Source: Thalassotalea piscium
GTDB taxonomy: Bacteria > Pseudomonadota > Gammaproteobacteria > Enterobacterales > Alteromonadaceae
NCBI RefSeq assembly: GCF_030295935.1
Contig: NZ_AP027362.1
Span: 2,976,001-3,040,000 of the forward strand
Direction of reading: 5' to 3'
Length of the DNA stretch: 64,000 nucleotides
The notes beneath the pieces were generated by a model. The model was not told where the DNA came from. It searched no databases and was given only the letters and a program-made list of their open reading frames with translations. Numbering within the stretch: position 1 is the stretch's first letter; every line of letters starts with the position of its first letter. Of this stretch, positions 21,053 through 29,962 are shown piece after piece. Position numbers and translations under genes: made by a program.

Positions 21053-21291
21053 TGCAATTTACTAATATAAATGACTTTATTGCGATGGGAAATCATGGAT
21101 TTTATGTTTGGTTATCTTTTGGGATCACTTTTGCTTTATTAATTGGTTTAATCTATTCAAGCAAACAAAAAGATAAACAAGTTAAACAAAACATACTAAA
21201 ACGCCAACTACGCGAACAAAAATTAAAGCAAGCTGCTAAAATGCAGCAACAATCTGTATCTACTCGTAAATCTGAAGAGGTTATATCATGA
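21052..21291 (+). CDS. ccmD: Cytochrome c maturation small membrane protein CcmD
   Basis: CcmD is a small single-span protein that helps release holo-CcmE from CcmC. It has 79 residues, one membrane helix (about residues 16-36) and a basic cytoplasmic tail. The N-terminal [13 protein letters not shown] is typical. It overlaps ccmC by one base and ccmE by four. Confidence 0.9.
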   Translation: MQFTNINDFIAMGNHGFYVWLSFGITFALLIGLIYSSKQKDKQVKQNILKRQLREQKLKQAAKMQQQSVSTRKSEEVIS

Positions 21292-21770
21292 ATCCACGTC
21301 GTAAAAAGCGACTGACTATCGTTATTGCTGTTATTGCCGCTATTGGTGTGATCACAGGCTTAGTACTTTATGCATTAAGTCAAAACATTGATCTATTCTA
21401 TACCCCTAGTGAAATTGTCAACGGTAAAGATGATTCAGGTATAAAGCCAATTATAGGCCAACGTATTCGTGTTGGTGGCTTAGTTGTGCCAGGCAGTGTT
21501 AAACGTGATCCAAATAACTTAAAAGTACAATTTGACCTCACTAACAAAGGTGAAACTGTCACTATTAAGTTTGATGGTATTTTGCCTGACTTATTCCGCG
21601 AAGGCCAAGGTATTATTGCCAATGGCACCTTAACAGAGCCTAAATTACTGACAGCAAGTGAAGTACTTGCTAAGCATGATGAGAACTACATGCCTAAGGA
21701 AATTGCAGACTCTTTAGGTGAAGGTCATGAAATGCCAACATATAGCGAAGAACAATTAAATAACGGTTAA
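21288..21770 (+). CDS. ccmE: Periplasmic heme chaperone CcmE
   Basis: CcmE carries heme covalently on a histidine and delivers it to CcmF. The 160 residues have an N-terminal membrane anchor (residues 9-30), a small beta-barrel, and the heme-binding AKHDENYMP motif. It ends the ccmABCDE operon. Hairpin repeats follow. Confidence 0.96.
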   Translation: MNPRRKKRLTIVIAVIAAIGVITGLVLYALSQNIDLFYTPSEIVNGKDDSGIKPIIGQRIRVGGLVVPGSVKRDPNNLKVQFDLTNKGETVTIKFDGILPDLFREGQGIIANGTLTEPKLLTASEVLAKHDENYMPKEIADSLGEGHEMPTYSEEQLNNG

Positions 21771-21807
21771 AACCTGGGTTTCAGTCTGTTGATTATGGCA
21801 GTTAATA

Positions 21808-21842
21808 CCAACCTACAATATAACTTTAATTTTGTAGGTTGG
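21808..21842. repeat. Hairpin repeat, copy 1
   Basis: A perfect 11-bp inverted repeat, CCAACCTACAA and TTGTAGGTTGG, with a 13-base AT-rich loop. The same arms recur about 130 bp to the right. It lies 37 bp past the ccmE stop. Confidence 0.7.
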
Positions 21843-21941
21843 CCTTTGCCGCCAAGGATGGCGGTAGTAGGGTGATTTAGGAGCAATTACCGATAAGGCC
21901 ATCAACGATACTCAAACTTACTTCTTTTGTCGGCATAAATA

Positions 21942-21975
21942 CCGACCTACAACCCACTCCCGCTTTGTAGGTTGG
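21942..21975. repeat. Hairpin repeat, copy 2
   Basis: Arms CCGACCTACAA (21942-21952) and TTGTAGGTTGG (21965-21975) pair at 10 of 11 positions, with a G-T at the odd one, which is still pairable in RNA. The loop is 12 bases and unlike that of copy 1, so the arms are conserved while the loops are not. Confidence 0.7.
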
Positions 21976-22156
21976 CTTTGAGGCCATCATCTTACTTTAT
22001 TAAAAGATAAAAACCTAGATGCAAGATCTAGGGTCGATCAACTTAGATCGTTCAACACGCCCTAGTGAGATATTTTACTTTTAAAGTTATTTATTGTCGC
22101 TAACATCTACTTATTTTATAACCGTTAACCTTGTTTAACTGCTAATGTTTGTTAAG

Positions 22157-23455
22157 TTATTTCCAAGACTTCATTTTATGGCCCTTAACGGCATAAAATA
22201 GTATAAATATATAGCAAGGTAACATAACAACATAAGCCCCTTGTTGACCTAGCGATGTACCACTTGCTAACCCCCAAAACAATGGCCCAAACGCACCACC
22301 TGCAATTCCCATAATTAGTAATGCTGAACCCGTGCTAGTCAGTAGTCCTAAACCAGACAATGCTAAAGGCCATACAGCAGGCCATACAATTGCATTAGCT
22401 AAACCTAAGAAAGCGATAAGTATCAAGGTATCAGGTAGTTGTGCACCACCAAAAGGTACCAACAATGCATTAGCGATAACAAATGAAGTACTATCGCCAA
22501 AAATAATTAACACTGTGAGTAAAATACCCAAAATAGCTGAGATGGTTAATGCTGTAGGTTGAGAGATAAACCGAGGAATAGTAATAATGCCTAAAGTATA
22601 ACCAAGCACCATGCAGATCATAGTATACGAGGTCATTACTGCATAGTTTTCAATACCTAAGGAAAGAGCAAAAGTACCAATGGTATCACCAGCGATAACC
22701 TCTACAGCAACATAAAAAAATAATGCGATAACACCCAAAAACAAACTTGGAACAGATAAGGCGGCTTTAAGTTGTCCTTCACCTCTGCTTTCTTTATCTT
22801 CTTGAATTAACTCTGGCAATGGTGATTTTTTTACCGCTAAAGCTAATAAACCAATAAATACCGCCATACCTAAATAGGGTAAAACTAACCCATTTGCCAT
22901 TTCATCAATCTTTACTTGAGTAAGCTCTGTGCCAACGGTGCCAGTAAAATTACTCAGAATTAGTGCAGTAAATACCATAGGTGCTACCACACCAGCGCCT
23001 TTATTTAAAATGCCCATAACACTTACACGAGCGGCTGCAGATTCTTCAGGTCCAATGCGAACAACATAAGGGTTAACCGCAGTTTGTAATAATGTTTGGC
23101 CTGTCCCCATAATCAATTGCGCTAACAAAAACAAAGCAAAAATTTGAGTTTTAGCCGCAGGAATAAATAGTAACCCTGCAACCATCATTACGCCCATCCC
23201 AAGTGCCATACCATTTTTATAGCCTACTTTACGAATAACCCAAGCTGATGGTAATGCGGTAAATGTGACGGCAATATAAAATGAAAAAATAATTAATGAT
23301 GCCTGAAATGGCGATAATTGTAGTATTTGTTTTAAATAAGGCATTAACGAACCGTTTAACCAGGTTGCAAAACCCAAAATAAAAAAGAGTACAGCAACTA
23401 TGGCCATCGGCAGTACGCTGCTATGCTTTTTCTCGTTTGTTATTGTCATGTTCAT
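22157..23455 (-). CDS. nagP: N-acetylglucosamine transporter (MFS, FucP-like)
   Basis: This 432-residue protein has about twelve membrane segments and resembles the FucP/NagP sugar:proton symporters, for example in the N-terminal FILGFATWLNGSLMPYLK and the GTGQTLLQTAVNPYV stretch. By context with nagA and nagB-II it should import GlcNAc across the inner membrane, as NagP does in Shewanella-type pathways. It is last in the minus-strand unit, 80 bp after nagA, so it may have its own weak promoter. Confidence 0.85.
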   Translation of the reverse strand: MNMTITNEKKHSSVLPMAIVAVLFFILGFATWLNGSLMPYLKQILQLSPFQASLIIFSFYIAVTFTALPSAWVIRKVGYKNGMALGMGVMMVAGLLFIPAAKTQIFALFLLAQLIMGTGQTLLQTAVNPYVVRIGPEESAAARVSVMGILNKGAGVVAPMVFTALILSNFTGTVGTELTQVKIDEMANGLVLPYLGMAVFIGLLALAVKKSPLPELIQEDKESRGEGQLKAALSVPSLFLGVIALFFYVAVEVIAGDTIGTFALSLGIENYAVMTSYTMICMVLGYTLGIITIPRFISQPTALTISAILGILLTVLIIFGDSTSFVIANALLVPFGGAQLPDTLILIAFLGLANAIVWPAVWPLALSGLGLLTSTGSALLIMGIAGGAFGPLFWGLASGTSLGQQGAYVVMLPCYIFILFYAVKGHKMKSWK

Positions 23456-23535
23456 TACTTCCCCATCTATTGCTTTATTGTTATATTTTTATATAGTAAT
23501 TTTATTAGCTTAAGTATTGAGTGAGCTTAGCGATA

Positions 23536-24669
23536 CTAAGCTGAATATACGACCTGCCCCGCTATCCATGTTGACTTTACGGTTAATTTATCGTCAAGCA
23601 CAACAAAATCTGCTTGCTTGCCTGTAGTTAATGTTCCTCGTACTGCATCCTGACCTATATAACTTGCAGGATACAAGCTTGCCATTCTAATTGCTTCATC
23701 CAAACTGACCTTAACTTCAAAGTGAGTATTAGCAACAGCAGTTGCCATATCTAATGCCGAACCTGCTAACTCCCCTGTTGTTGATGTTAGTTTGCCATCA
23801 TTTAAGTAAACAGTGCGATCAAAGAACGCAAATTCTGTGTCGGTTGTTCCCACTGGTGGCATTGCATCTGTCACTAAAAATATCGTCCCTGCAGGTTTAG
23901 TTTTTAGTGCTAAGTTTACGCTTGCATAATCGACATGGTGACCATCAATAATAATGCCACAGCTTGCACTGTCATTTAACAACGCACAACCAGTAACACC
24001 TGGCTCACGTCCTTGAATCGGCGACATTGCATTAAATAAATGCGTAAAACCATCGGCACCTGCATCTACTGCTGCTTGAGCTGTTTTATAATCAGCATTG
24101 GTATGGCCTAAACATACTTTAATGCCCAGTTTGAGCATACGTTTAATATCATCAGTAGAAACTGTTTCAGGTGCCAAAGTTACAATTATTTCCCCTATGT
24201 CTTTCCTAGATAAAACTTGCCATTCTTCATCAGAAATTGGGCGGATGAAGTCAGCTGTATGTGCACCTTTTTTGGCAATAGAAAGGTGTGGACCTTCGAA
24301 GTGAATACCAATAATACCTGGTACTTTAGCCGCTATAGCTTCAGCCATTGCATCAGCGGCCTGCTTCATCACCTCTATTTTATCGGTGATTAGCGTTGGT
24401 AACATTGCCGTTGTACCAAATTGTGAATGGGAGGTGATGATGCGTTTAATTTTATCTAACGAGGGAGAGTCGTTAAATAATGCACCACCACCACCATTAA
24501 CTTGTAGATCAATATATCCTGGTACAGTTAACCCTTCTAACACATAGTCAATATTTGTAATGTCGTTATCAATAGCTGTTATTACGCCATTATCAATAGT
24601 TAATACTTGATGTTCAGTAAATTGATGACCATCAAATAATCGTGTTGCATGAAGTCTTAACTGTTTCAT
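23536..24669 (-). CDS. nagA: N-acetylglucosamine-6-phosphate deacetylase
   Basis: NagA removes the acetyl group from GlcNAc-6-phosphate. The 377-residue amidohydrolase has VPGYIDLQVNGGGG, the metal-binding HFEGPHLS, LGHTNADY, and FTHLFNAMSPIQGREPG motifs, and the catalytic-aspartate region TDAMPPVG. Its start overlaps the end of nagB-II by one base. Confidence 0.95.
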   Translation of the reverse strand: MKQLRLHATRLFDGHQFTEHQVLTIDNGVITAIDNDITNIDYVLEGLTVPGYIDLQVNGGGGALFNDSPSLDKIKRIITSHSQFGTTAMLPTLITDKIEVMKQAADAMAEAIAAKVPGIIGIHFEGPHLSIAKKGAHTADFIRPISDEEWQVLSRKDIGEIIVTLAPETVSTDDIKRMLKLGIKVCLGHTNADYKTAQAAVDAGADGFTHLFNAMSPIQGREPGVTGCALLNDSASCGIIIDGHHVDYASVNLALKTKPAGTIFLVTDAMPPVGTTDTEFAFFDRTVYLNDGKLTSTTGELAGSALDMATAVANTHFEVKVSLDEAIRMASLYPASYIGQDAVRGTLTTGKQADFVVLDDKLTVKSTWIAGQVVYSA

Positions 24670-25667
24670 TATAGTGTCCGTGTTACTTTTTTAAGCCCTT
24701 TAGGCTCATCTGGATTAAAACCACGCGATACAGCTACAGCAGCAACGTCAATATAAAAGCGTTGTAAAACCAATAAAGGCGCTAAACGTGGATGTACTTC
24801 TTTGTCTGTTTGTCTTAGGTGCATAAGCGTAGCGCCGCGTTGTTCTACTTCATCTATTTGTGCTTGATGAGAGGGAGCGCTTTCATCTTCTACTGCACAG
24901 TTTAAAATAGCGAGTCCTTGCTCAACTAAAGTTACTGGCCCATGTAAAAACTCTGCACTACTGAATGCTTCCGCGTGAATACTTGTTACTTCTTTTAATT
25001 TAAGTGCCATTTCCTTAGCGACACCGAAGCCTAAACCTCGCGCTAGCACGACCATATTTTTAACACCATCAATAGCTTTTGCAGTTAATTGACTTTCTGA
25101 ATCAATAATTGCCTGCAAAGCTGAAGGAAGTGTATTTAATGCTTCAATTAACGTTTTATTTTCTGTCCAATAAGCGGTTAATTGTAATAGTGCAGATAGC
25201 GTTGCTAAATAACTTTTAGTTGCTGCAACTGACACTTCAGCCCCCGCTTTAAGCGGTAATATTTGGTCAACAATATCTTTAAGTGGTGAACTTTCGTCAT
25301 TAACTAAAGCAATACAATAGGCTCCAGCTTTTTTTGCCATTTCAGCTTGGGCAATAATATCAGGGCTTCGACCTGATTGGGAAATTACAATGACAAGCGC
25401 TTGCGATAGTTTAAGTTGTTTGCCATACACGCTAGATACTGAGGGAGCGGCGGCAAAGGTTGGTATCCCCGCTTCAATTTCAATAAGATATTTAGCAAAT
25501 ACTCCTGCATGATCAGAAGAACCCCGGCCAATCATCATCACCATTTTAGGGTCTACATCTCGTAATGTAGCACCTATTTTTTGCACGAGTTCTTTATTTG
25601 CTAAAAGCTGCGCTTTGATAATTTCAGGCGCTTGCTTAGCTTCTTTCTCCATAATTGTTTGTGACAT
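24669..25667 (-). CDS. nagB-II: Glucosamine-6-phosphate deaminase, SIS-domain type (NagB-II)
   Basis: This 332-residue protein has two SIS sugar-phosphate domains, with MIGRGSSDHAG and the ISQSGRSPD motif in the first and ARGLGFGVAKE in the second. It resembles the isomerase half of GlmS. In Alteromonadales such proteins replace classical NagB and convert GlcN-6-P to fructose-6-P. It is first in nagB-nagA-nagP. The call rests on family and operon context. Confidence 0.87.
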   Translation of the reverse strand: MSQTIMEKEAKQAPEIIKAQLLANKELVQKIGATLRDVDPKMVMMIGRGSSDHAGVFAKYLIEIEAGIPTFAAAPSVSSVYGKQLKLSQALVIVISQSGRSPDIIAQAEMAKKAGAYCIALVNDESSPLKDIVDQILPLKAGAEVSVAATKSYLATLSALLQLTAYWTENKTLIEALNTLPSALQAIIDSESQLTAKAIDGVKNMVVLARGLGFGVAKEMALKLKEVTSIHAEAFSSAEFLHGPVTLVEQGLAILNCAVEDESAPSHQAQIDEVEQRGATLMHLRQTDKEVHPRLAPLLVLQRFYIDVAAVAVSRGFNPDEPKGLKKVTRTL

Positions 25668-26089
25668 ATTTACCTTCTAATTCAAAATATAAGTACCAAT
25701 ACAATCAAACAAAGCTTTAATTTAACCTTTAAAGAAAAATATCGCTAATACCTTTCCTCGTTAGCGAACTATGTTTATTGTAACGATTGCAAATTCTTTC
25801 CTGTTAAGTGCAATAGCTGATCAGTTATCAACTTATACTTTAAACACAAAATGACAACGCTGTCACCAATTAATATACAAACGATAAAAAATACTGTAAT
25901 TCTTTAAAATTTAATAATTTTTACATGGCGTTTAGCAAAAAATAATTCTATCCAACGAGTAGATAATATTATTCAAGCCACAATAAATAAGTAGTTGCTG
26001 AACTTTCGATAAAAACATACTCTATAACACTTCAGCGTCACAGTAGAACATGAAAACACACGAATAACTCTCTAAGGCTATAAAAATAG
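25668..26089. promoter_or_regulatory. Divergent control region between nagB-II and the LacI-type regulator
   Basis: These 422 bp separate the nag operon (minus) from its likely regulator (plus). A LacI-type palindrome lies at 25852-25865, listed separately. Another inverted repeat, TCGCTAA/TTAGCGA, lies at 25742-25767 with a 12-base gap, about 75 bp upstream of the nagB-II start. No coding sequence was seen. Confidence 0.6.
25852..25865. promoter_or_regulatory. Candidate LacI-type operator of the nag locus
   Basis: TGACAACGCTGTCA is a near-perfect palindrome, with 6 of 7 pairs matching and the central CG expected for LacI-family operators. It lies between the divergent nag operon and the LacI-family gene, so it is the best candidate site for that regulator. 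No second copy was found before nagP. Confidence 0.65.
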
Positions 26090-27112
26090 ATGAAAGCGAC
26101 AATTAATGACGTTGCCAAACAAGCTGGTGTATCAATAAAAACAGTTTCAAGAGTCATGAATAATGAGCCTTCGGTCAGACAACCCACACGAGAAAAAGTG
26201 ATGGCGGTGGTTGAGGCGCTTAACTATCAACCTAATCTAGCGGCCAGAAACTTAGCGGGCAGTAAAGCGTTTAGTATTGCTTTTATTTACGACAATCCAA
26301 ATGCTTACTATATTATTGATATGCAAAACGGTATTTTACAAGCGTGCAAGAAGCAAGGCTTTGAACTACTTATTCACCCTTGTAGTGCTAAATCAAGTAA
26401 TTTGCTTGAAGTAGTTACCAATATGATAAAACACTCTCGTATTGCAGGCTTGATCCTAACCCCTCCCTTTTCAGAAAACCCTGAGTTTGTTAAACATCTA
26501 CTTACATTAGATGTTGATGTAGTTCGTATTATTTCAGGTAATGAAAAGCCTGATGACCTTGCACCTTGCATTATGGTTAATGATTTTGAAGCATCAGTGA
26601 GTATTACCCAACATCTAATTGATTTAGGGCACAAAGATATTGCTTTTATTGCAGGTGAAGCTGAGCATAAATCAACAGTTGAAAGGTTAAAAGGCTATAA
26701 GCAAGCACTGGCTGATAATAATATAGAAATTGATGAACAGCTAATTATTCAAGGGACATACTCGTTTGAATCAGGTGTTGATGGTGCCAAGCAGCTACTT
26801 ACTTCGGTTCGAAAGCCGAGTGCCATTTTTTCTTGTAATGATGAGATAGCCGCGGGTGCATTATTTGTTTCTCGCTTAATGGGCATAGCAATCCCTGAAG
26901 CGCTGTCAATTACAGGTTTTGAAAATAGTCCATTCTCGCGGCAAACATGGCCTAGGTTAACCACCGCAGATCAACCGACATCTGAAATTGCAGAAAATGC
27001 CGCAAACCTGTTAATTGCTACTTGCCGTAAGCTCTCTGTAAACCATATCACGAGAAGTTACACACCACAGCTTGTTGTTAGAGACTCTACCAGCAAAGTA
27101 ATACCAGGTTAA
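26090..27112 (+). CDS. nagR: LacI-family repressor, likely of the GlcNAc genes
   Basis: The 340-residue protein has a LacI N-terminal helix-turn-helix and hinge (TINDVAKQAGVSIKTVSRVM, then LAARNLAG), followed by a periplasmic-binding-protein-like effector domain. It is divergent from nagB-II. In related Alteromonadales a LacI-type NagR controls GlcNAc genes, so it probably represses this locus and responds to a GlcNAc-pathway sugar phosphate. The gene name is inferred from context. Confidence 0.8.
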   Translation: MKATINDVAKQAGVSIKTVSRVMNNEPSVRQPTREKVMAVVEALNYQPNLAARNLAGSKAFSIAFIYDNPNAYYIIDMQNGILQACKKQGFELLIHPCSAKSSNLLEVVTNMIKHSRIAGLILTPPFSENPEFVKHLLTLDVDVVRIISGNEKPDDLAPCIMVNDFEASVSITQHLIDLGHKDIAFIAGEAEHKSTVERLKGYKQALADNNIEIDEQLIIQGTYSFESGVDGAKQLLTSVRKPSAIFSCNDEIAAGALFVSRLMGIAIPEALSITGFENSPFSRQTWPRLTTADQPTSEIAENAANLLIATCRKLSVNHITRSYTPQLVVRDSTSKVIPG

Positions 27113-27153
27113 TTCACTGTATATTATTGCTAAACAGCGCTGAGTATAGGGTA

Positions 27154-27315
27154 ATACCAGTTTCATTAATTAAGTGATCTATTTTATACGCAGTGAAAAC
27201 AGTCAAATACAAGGCATTTATTTTCATAACTACTTGTTCTAATTATAAAATAAATAACACAGGAGTTGATTGTTTTAACCAGTAGAAATGCTCACATAGT
27301 TAGTGAGATTGGTAT
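27154..27315. repeat. Full family-A element (162 bp), copy 1
   Basis: The left end starts ATACCAGTTTCATTAATTA and the right end, in reverse complement, ATACCAATCTCACTAACTA. They pair imperfectly over about 26 bp. The element is nearly identical along its full length to 44470-44631, which is also 162 bp. It has no coding capacity. This fits a MITE-like element, with very AT-rich flanks. Confidence 0.8.
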
Positions 27316-27352
27316 ATTATTTAAATTAACGATATAAAGTCACTATAAACAA

Positions 27353-27619
27353 AAAGCTAAGCACGTCAATGTCACGATTTTTACGCGTATCTACGTTGCC
27401 TGCATGGACGTAGGTACTTGATTTTTGTCTGGAACTAAAAAACCGTTAATTTGCTACTAATAGCTCGCTATTAGGTTCGCAAACTTGCCTTGATTCACTC
27501 AACACTTATAACATTGATATATAACTACATAAGCAACACGTTCGTTCTATAATAAGTAATTAAAAAATATAACTTTATTGGTGTTACTCGTACATCCGTT
27601 ATCCAGAACTCAGGTTAAA
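27353..27619. repeat. Diverged family-B element, opposite orientation to the 12-kb copy
   Basis: The right end holds CGTACATCCGTTATCC then AACTCAGGTTA, matching the inverted left end of 12241-12493. The left end keeps AGCTAAGCAC and CGATTTTTACGCGTATCT, matching the inverted right part of that copy. The left terminal repeat itself is worn away. The central part holds GCATGGACGTAG, which has a similar but diverged partner in the other copy. Confidence 0.55.
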
Positions 27620-27637
27620 TAGCCTATCTGCGTAAAT

Positions 27638-27994
27638 TTACTCTTCGAAGTAGGTACCCCAACCGTCATAATCTACGTTATTAATTTTAGCTAATTCAAA
27701 CATAGTTTTAGTCTCGTCATTAATAATATCAATATCAAGCGGTTGCTCGGTAATAATATCAAATGCAAAAACTTTTTCGCCAGTTTCAAGTTCTGCTTCC
27801 TCTGGCTCTTCTATTTCTAAACCCATTTTAAATGCTGCTATTGCAGCTTTTTCTAGTAGGTCAAAATCTGGGCTTGAAAAGTGATGTTCAATAGTATGAT
27901 GAACTTCTTCGTTAGTGCCGTCTTCAATTAACGCATTAATTAACTCTTCAGTATGCTCAAACCATTGTGCTAAATCTTCATCATTCATAACCAA
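27638..27994 (-). CDS. rraB: Regulator of RNase E activity RraB
   Basis: RraB binds RNase E and limits mRNA decay. The 118-residue acidic protein matches E. coli RraB in pattern: TIEHHFSSPDFDLLEKAA, then FKMGLEI, and the C-terminal DYDGWGTYFEE. It lacks the longer acidic tail of the E. coli protein. It starts 5 bp after the plsC stop, so the two are likely co-transcribed. Confidence 0.9.
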   Translation of the reverse strand: MVMNDEDLAQWFEHTEELINALIEDGTNEEVHHTIEHHFSSPDFDLLEKAAIAAFKMGLEIEEPEEAELETGEKVFAFDIITEQPLDIDIINDETKTMFELAKINNVDYDGWGTYFEE

Positions 27995-27999
27995 TCTCT

Positions 28000-28722
28000 T
28001 TAATCTGTTTTATGCGCTTGTGCACTAATTTCTTTGATTTTAGCAGCCATTAACTGATGGGTTTGATTAGCTACCGCTCTAATTTTTTCATTGTTAACCT
28101 CATCTAAATAAATTGGTGGTAAGTATTCAATAATAAGCTTACCGTTATTCCATCTATTTAAATGAATTTTATCATGTAAATCACTAGCACAAATAGGGAC
28201 TATTGGCACACCTGCTTGTAAGGCTGTTCGAAATGCTCCTGTTTTAAAAGGTAACAAGCCTCTACCATTGCTGCGAGTGCCTTCTGGAAACAACCAAACT
28301 GACAACTGTTTTTCACGTATTTTTGCGGCAGTTAGTGCAATTGTGTTCATTGCTTTATTCTTATTGTTACGATCAATCAAAATATTACCAGTTAACCAAT
28401 ACATTTGACCAAAAAATGGGATCCATTTTAAACTTTTTTTACCTACACTTACCGTTCCTGGTCTAACAGCATTACTAACAGTAAAAATATCGTAACTACT
28501 TTGATGGTTACAAATATATACAACTGGCGACAAATGCTTAACTGACTCTGGAACACGAACCTCTACGGTTAAACCAAGTATCTTTGACACTTTCCCCATA
28601 ACTTTAGCTGTATGAAAAACATTGTTTCGGTGAAAAGGTCTAAGCAAACTATAGCAACACGAAGCTATTGAAATAATAACGATGGCTAATGCCATTAAAA
28701 TAATACGAACTAAGGCTAACAA
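28000..28722 (-). CDS. plsC: 1-acyl-sn-glycerol-3-phosphate acyltransferase
   Basis: PlsC acylates lysophosphatidic acid to phosphatidic acid at the inner membrane. The 240 residues have an N-terminal membrane helix, the NHQSSYD motif (HX4D), the FPEGTRSNG motif and the VPIVPICASD motif of the family. It heads a unit with rraB. Confidence 0.92.
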   Translation of the reverse strand: MLALVRIILMALAIVIISIASCCYSLLRPFHRNNVFHTAKVMGKVSKILGLTVEVRVPESVKHLSPVVYICNHQSSYDIFTVSNAVRPGTVSVGKKSLKWIPFFGQMYWLTGNILIDRNNKNKAMNTIALTAAKIREKQLSVWLFPEGTRSNGRGLLPFKTGAFRTALQAGVPIVPICASDLHDKIHLNRWNNGKLIIEYLPPIYLDEVNNEKIRAVANQTHQLMAAKIKEISAQAHKTD

Positions 28723-29212
28723 CGCGAGTTCCTAACGAAAAATAAGAGCGCAAGTATACATCAATGTTCTTAATGCTAAAACATTCCTCGTAAAAAACAC
28801 TTAATGTATTAATAGCTTTAGTTTTAAATTATCAATCAACGTTAACTATTTTCGTTTAACACCAAATTAATCAGAGCGTGTTAAACTTTAAAGTATGAAT
28901 TAAACATGATTTAATTTGGGCGTAGCAAGTAAAGTGTCGTTATTCTACACAAATGAGCTAGACAGCGCTTTTTTGGTTTTTTCCAACGCGTTTACAATTA
29001 CTTATAGGGAATAATCCCATTACGTAAGTTCAGCCTTGTATAAACACCAAACAAATCGCTGCAAAAGAGTACAACAAAGAACAACACGCCCTAATAAAAC
29101 ATCTAAAATTAATTACTTAGGATTTTTAAGCAATAGTTTTCAACATTTTATTAAACATTAATATTTTATTAGCTATAGTTAATATGAATCTAATATTTTG
29201 TGGAGGGGTAAT
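28723..29212. other. AT-rich intergenic region
   Basis: These 490 bp divide divergent plsC and the MipA-like gene. An inverted repeat CCAAATTAA/TTAATTTGG lies at 28862-28919 with a 40-base gap. No coding sequence was seen. A strong GGAGGGG ribosome site at the right end sets the start of the next gene. Confidence 0.5.
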
Positions 29213-29962
29213 ATGCGCTGTTTTTTCATTATTTTGTTGTTAGCATACCCTGTTGTGTCACAAGCTTGGAACGACTCAGCTAACAAACCTAAATCTATAA
29301 AAGCCACTAGCTTTTCACAGCAATTGGGGCTAGCTGCCATTTCAATTCCAGAGCAAGTTACAGCTCAGCATGAAACAATTATATTAAGTTATTACGATAC
29401 GAATGACGATCATTTCCAAAGTAACACCAGTTACAAACGAGCGGGTCATTGGTTCTATCAAAATAAAAAAGCTAATGTTTGGTTGGGGCGACTAATTTCA
29501 AACAACGTTGAATTTCCTGAACAGTTAGGTAATACCTTAGGCTCTGGGCCTCAAGGTTTAAATGCTGCATTTAATTATGGCCGTTTTAGCATGGAAACGG
29601 CTTTAATTACCGACAATAGCAATATTAAAGATAGCGGTAAGTTTTATCTTCAAGGAGCTTACACACTTATTGAAAAGTCTTCTTTTAATATTGCTATAAC
29701 GGCAAAGGTAGAAACATTAAGTGAGCATAACGTAAACTATTACTTTGGTAATAAAACACCATTAGAACAAAGCCACTCTCTAATCGACTATCAAGCAAAA
29801 AATACTACACTAGGTGTAGTAGGCACTTACGAACTTTCTTCTAAATGGACAGTCATTGGCGCTTTTACTTCAACAATGCTTGATAAAGACATTATGCAGA
29901 GCCCACTTGTCAGCGACAACAACCTTAACATGGCATTAATTGGCACTAGTTACTCTTTTTAA
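29213..29962 (+). CDS. Outer-membrane beta-barrel protein, MipA/OmpV-like
   Basis: The protein (249 residues from the ATG at 29213) has a signal peptide ending near SQA, and alternating beta strands ending in a C-terminal phenylalanine (SYSF), as in outer-membrane barrels. The last third (YYFG spacing, a DKDIMQSPLVSDN stretch, then final strand) resembles MipA/OmpV proteins. The start is chosen by the GGAGGGG ribosome site at 29202-29208; an upstream TTG is unlikely. The four last bases overlap the convergent GST gene. Function unknown. Confidence 0.6.
   Translation: MRCFFIILLLAYPVVSQAWNDSANKPKSIKATSFSQQLGLAAISIPEQVTAQHETIILSYYDTNDDHFQSNTSYKRAGHWFYQNKKANVWLGRLISNNVEFPEQLGNTLGSGPQGLNAAFNYGRFSMETALITDNSNIKDSGKFYLQGAYTLIEKSSFNIAITAKVETLSEHNVNYYFGNKTPLEQSHSLIDYQAKNTTLGVVGTYELSSKWTVIGAFTSTMLDKDIMQSPLVSDNNLNMALIGTSYSF

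Larger units (their letters stand above)
21771..22156. other. Intergenic region between convergent ccmE and nagP with several hairpins
   Basis: These 386 bp hold no gene. They hold two copies of a hairpin family with CCRACCTACAA/TTGTAGGTTGG arms, a GC-rich CCGCC/GGCGG hairpin beside the first, and a CCTAGAT/ATCTAGG hairpin at 22014-22032. As the flanking genes converge, some may act as two-way terminators, though no good U-tract was seen. Confidence 0.55.
27113..27637. other. Intergenic region filled with two repeat elements
   Basis: These 525 bp between the convergent nagR and rraB hold a full family-A element and a diverged family-B element side by side. No gene was seen. Confidence 0.65.
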
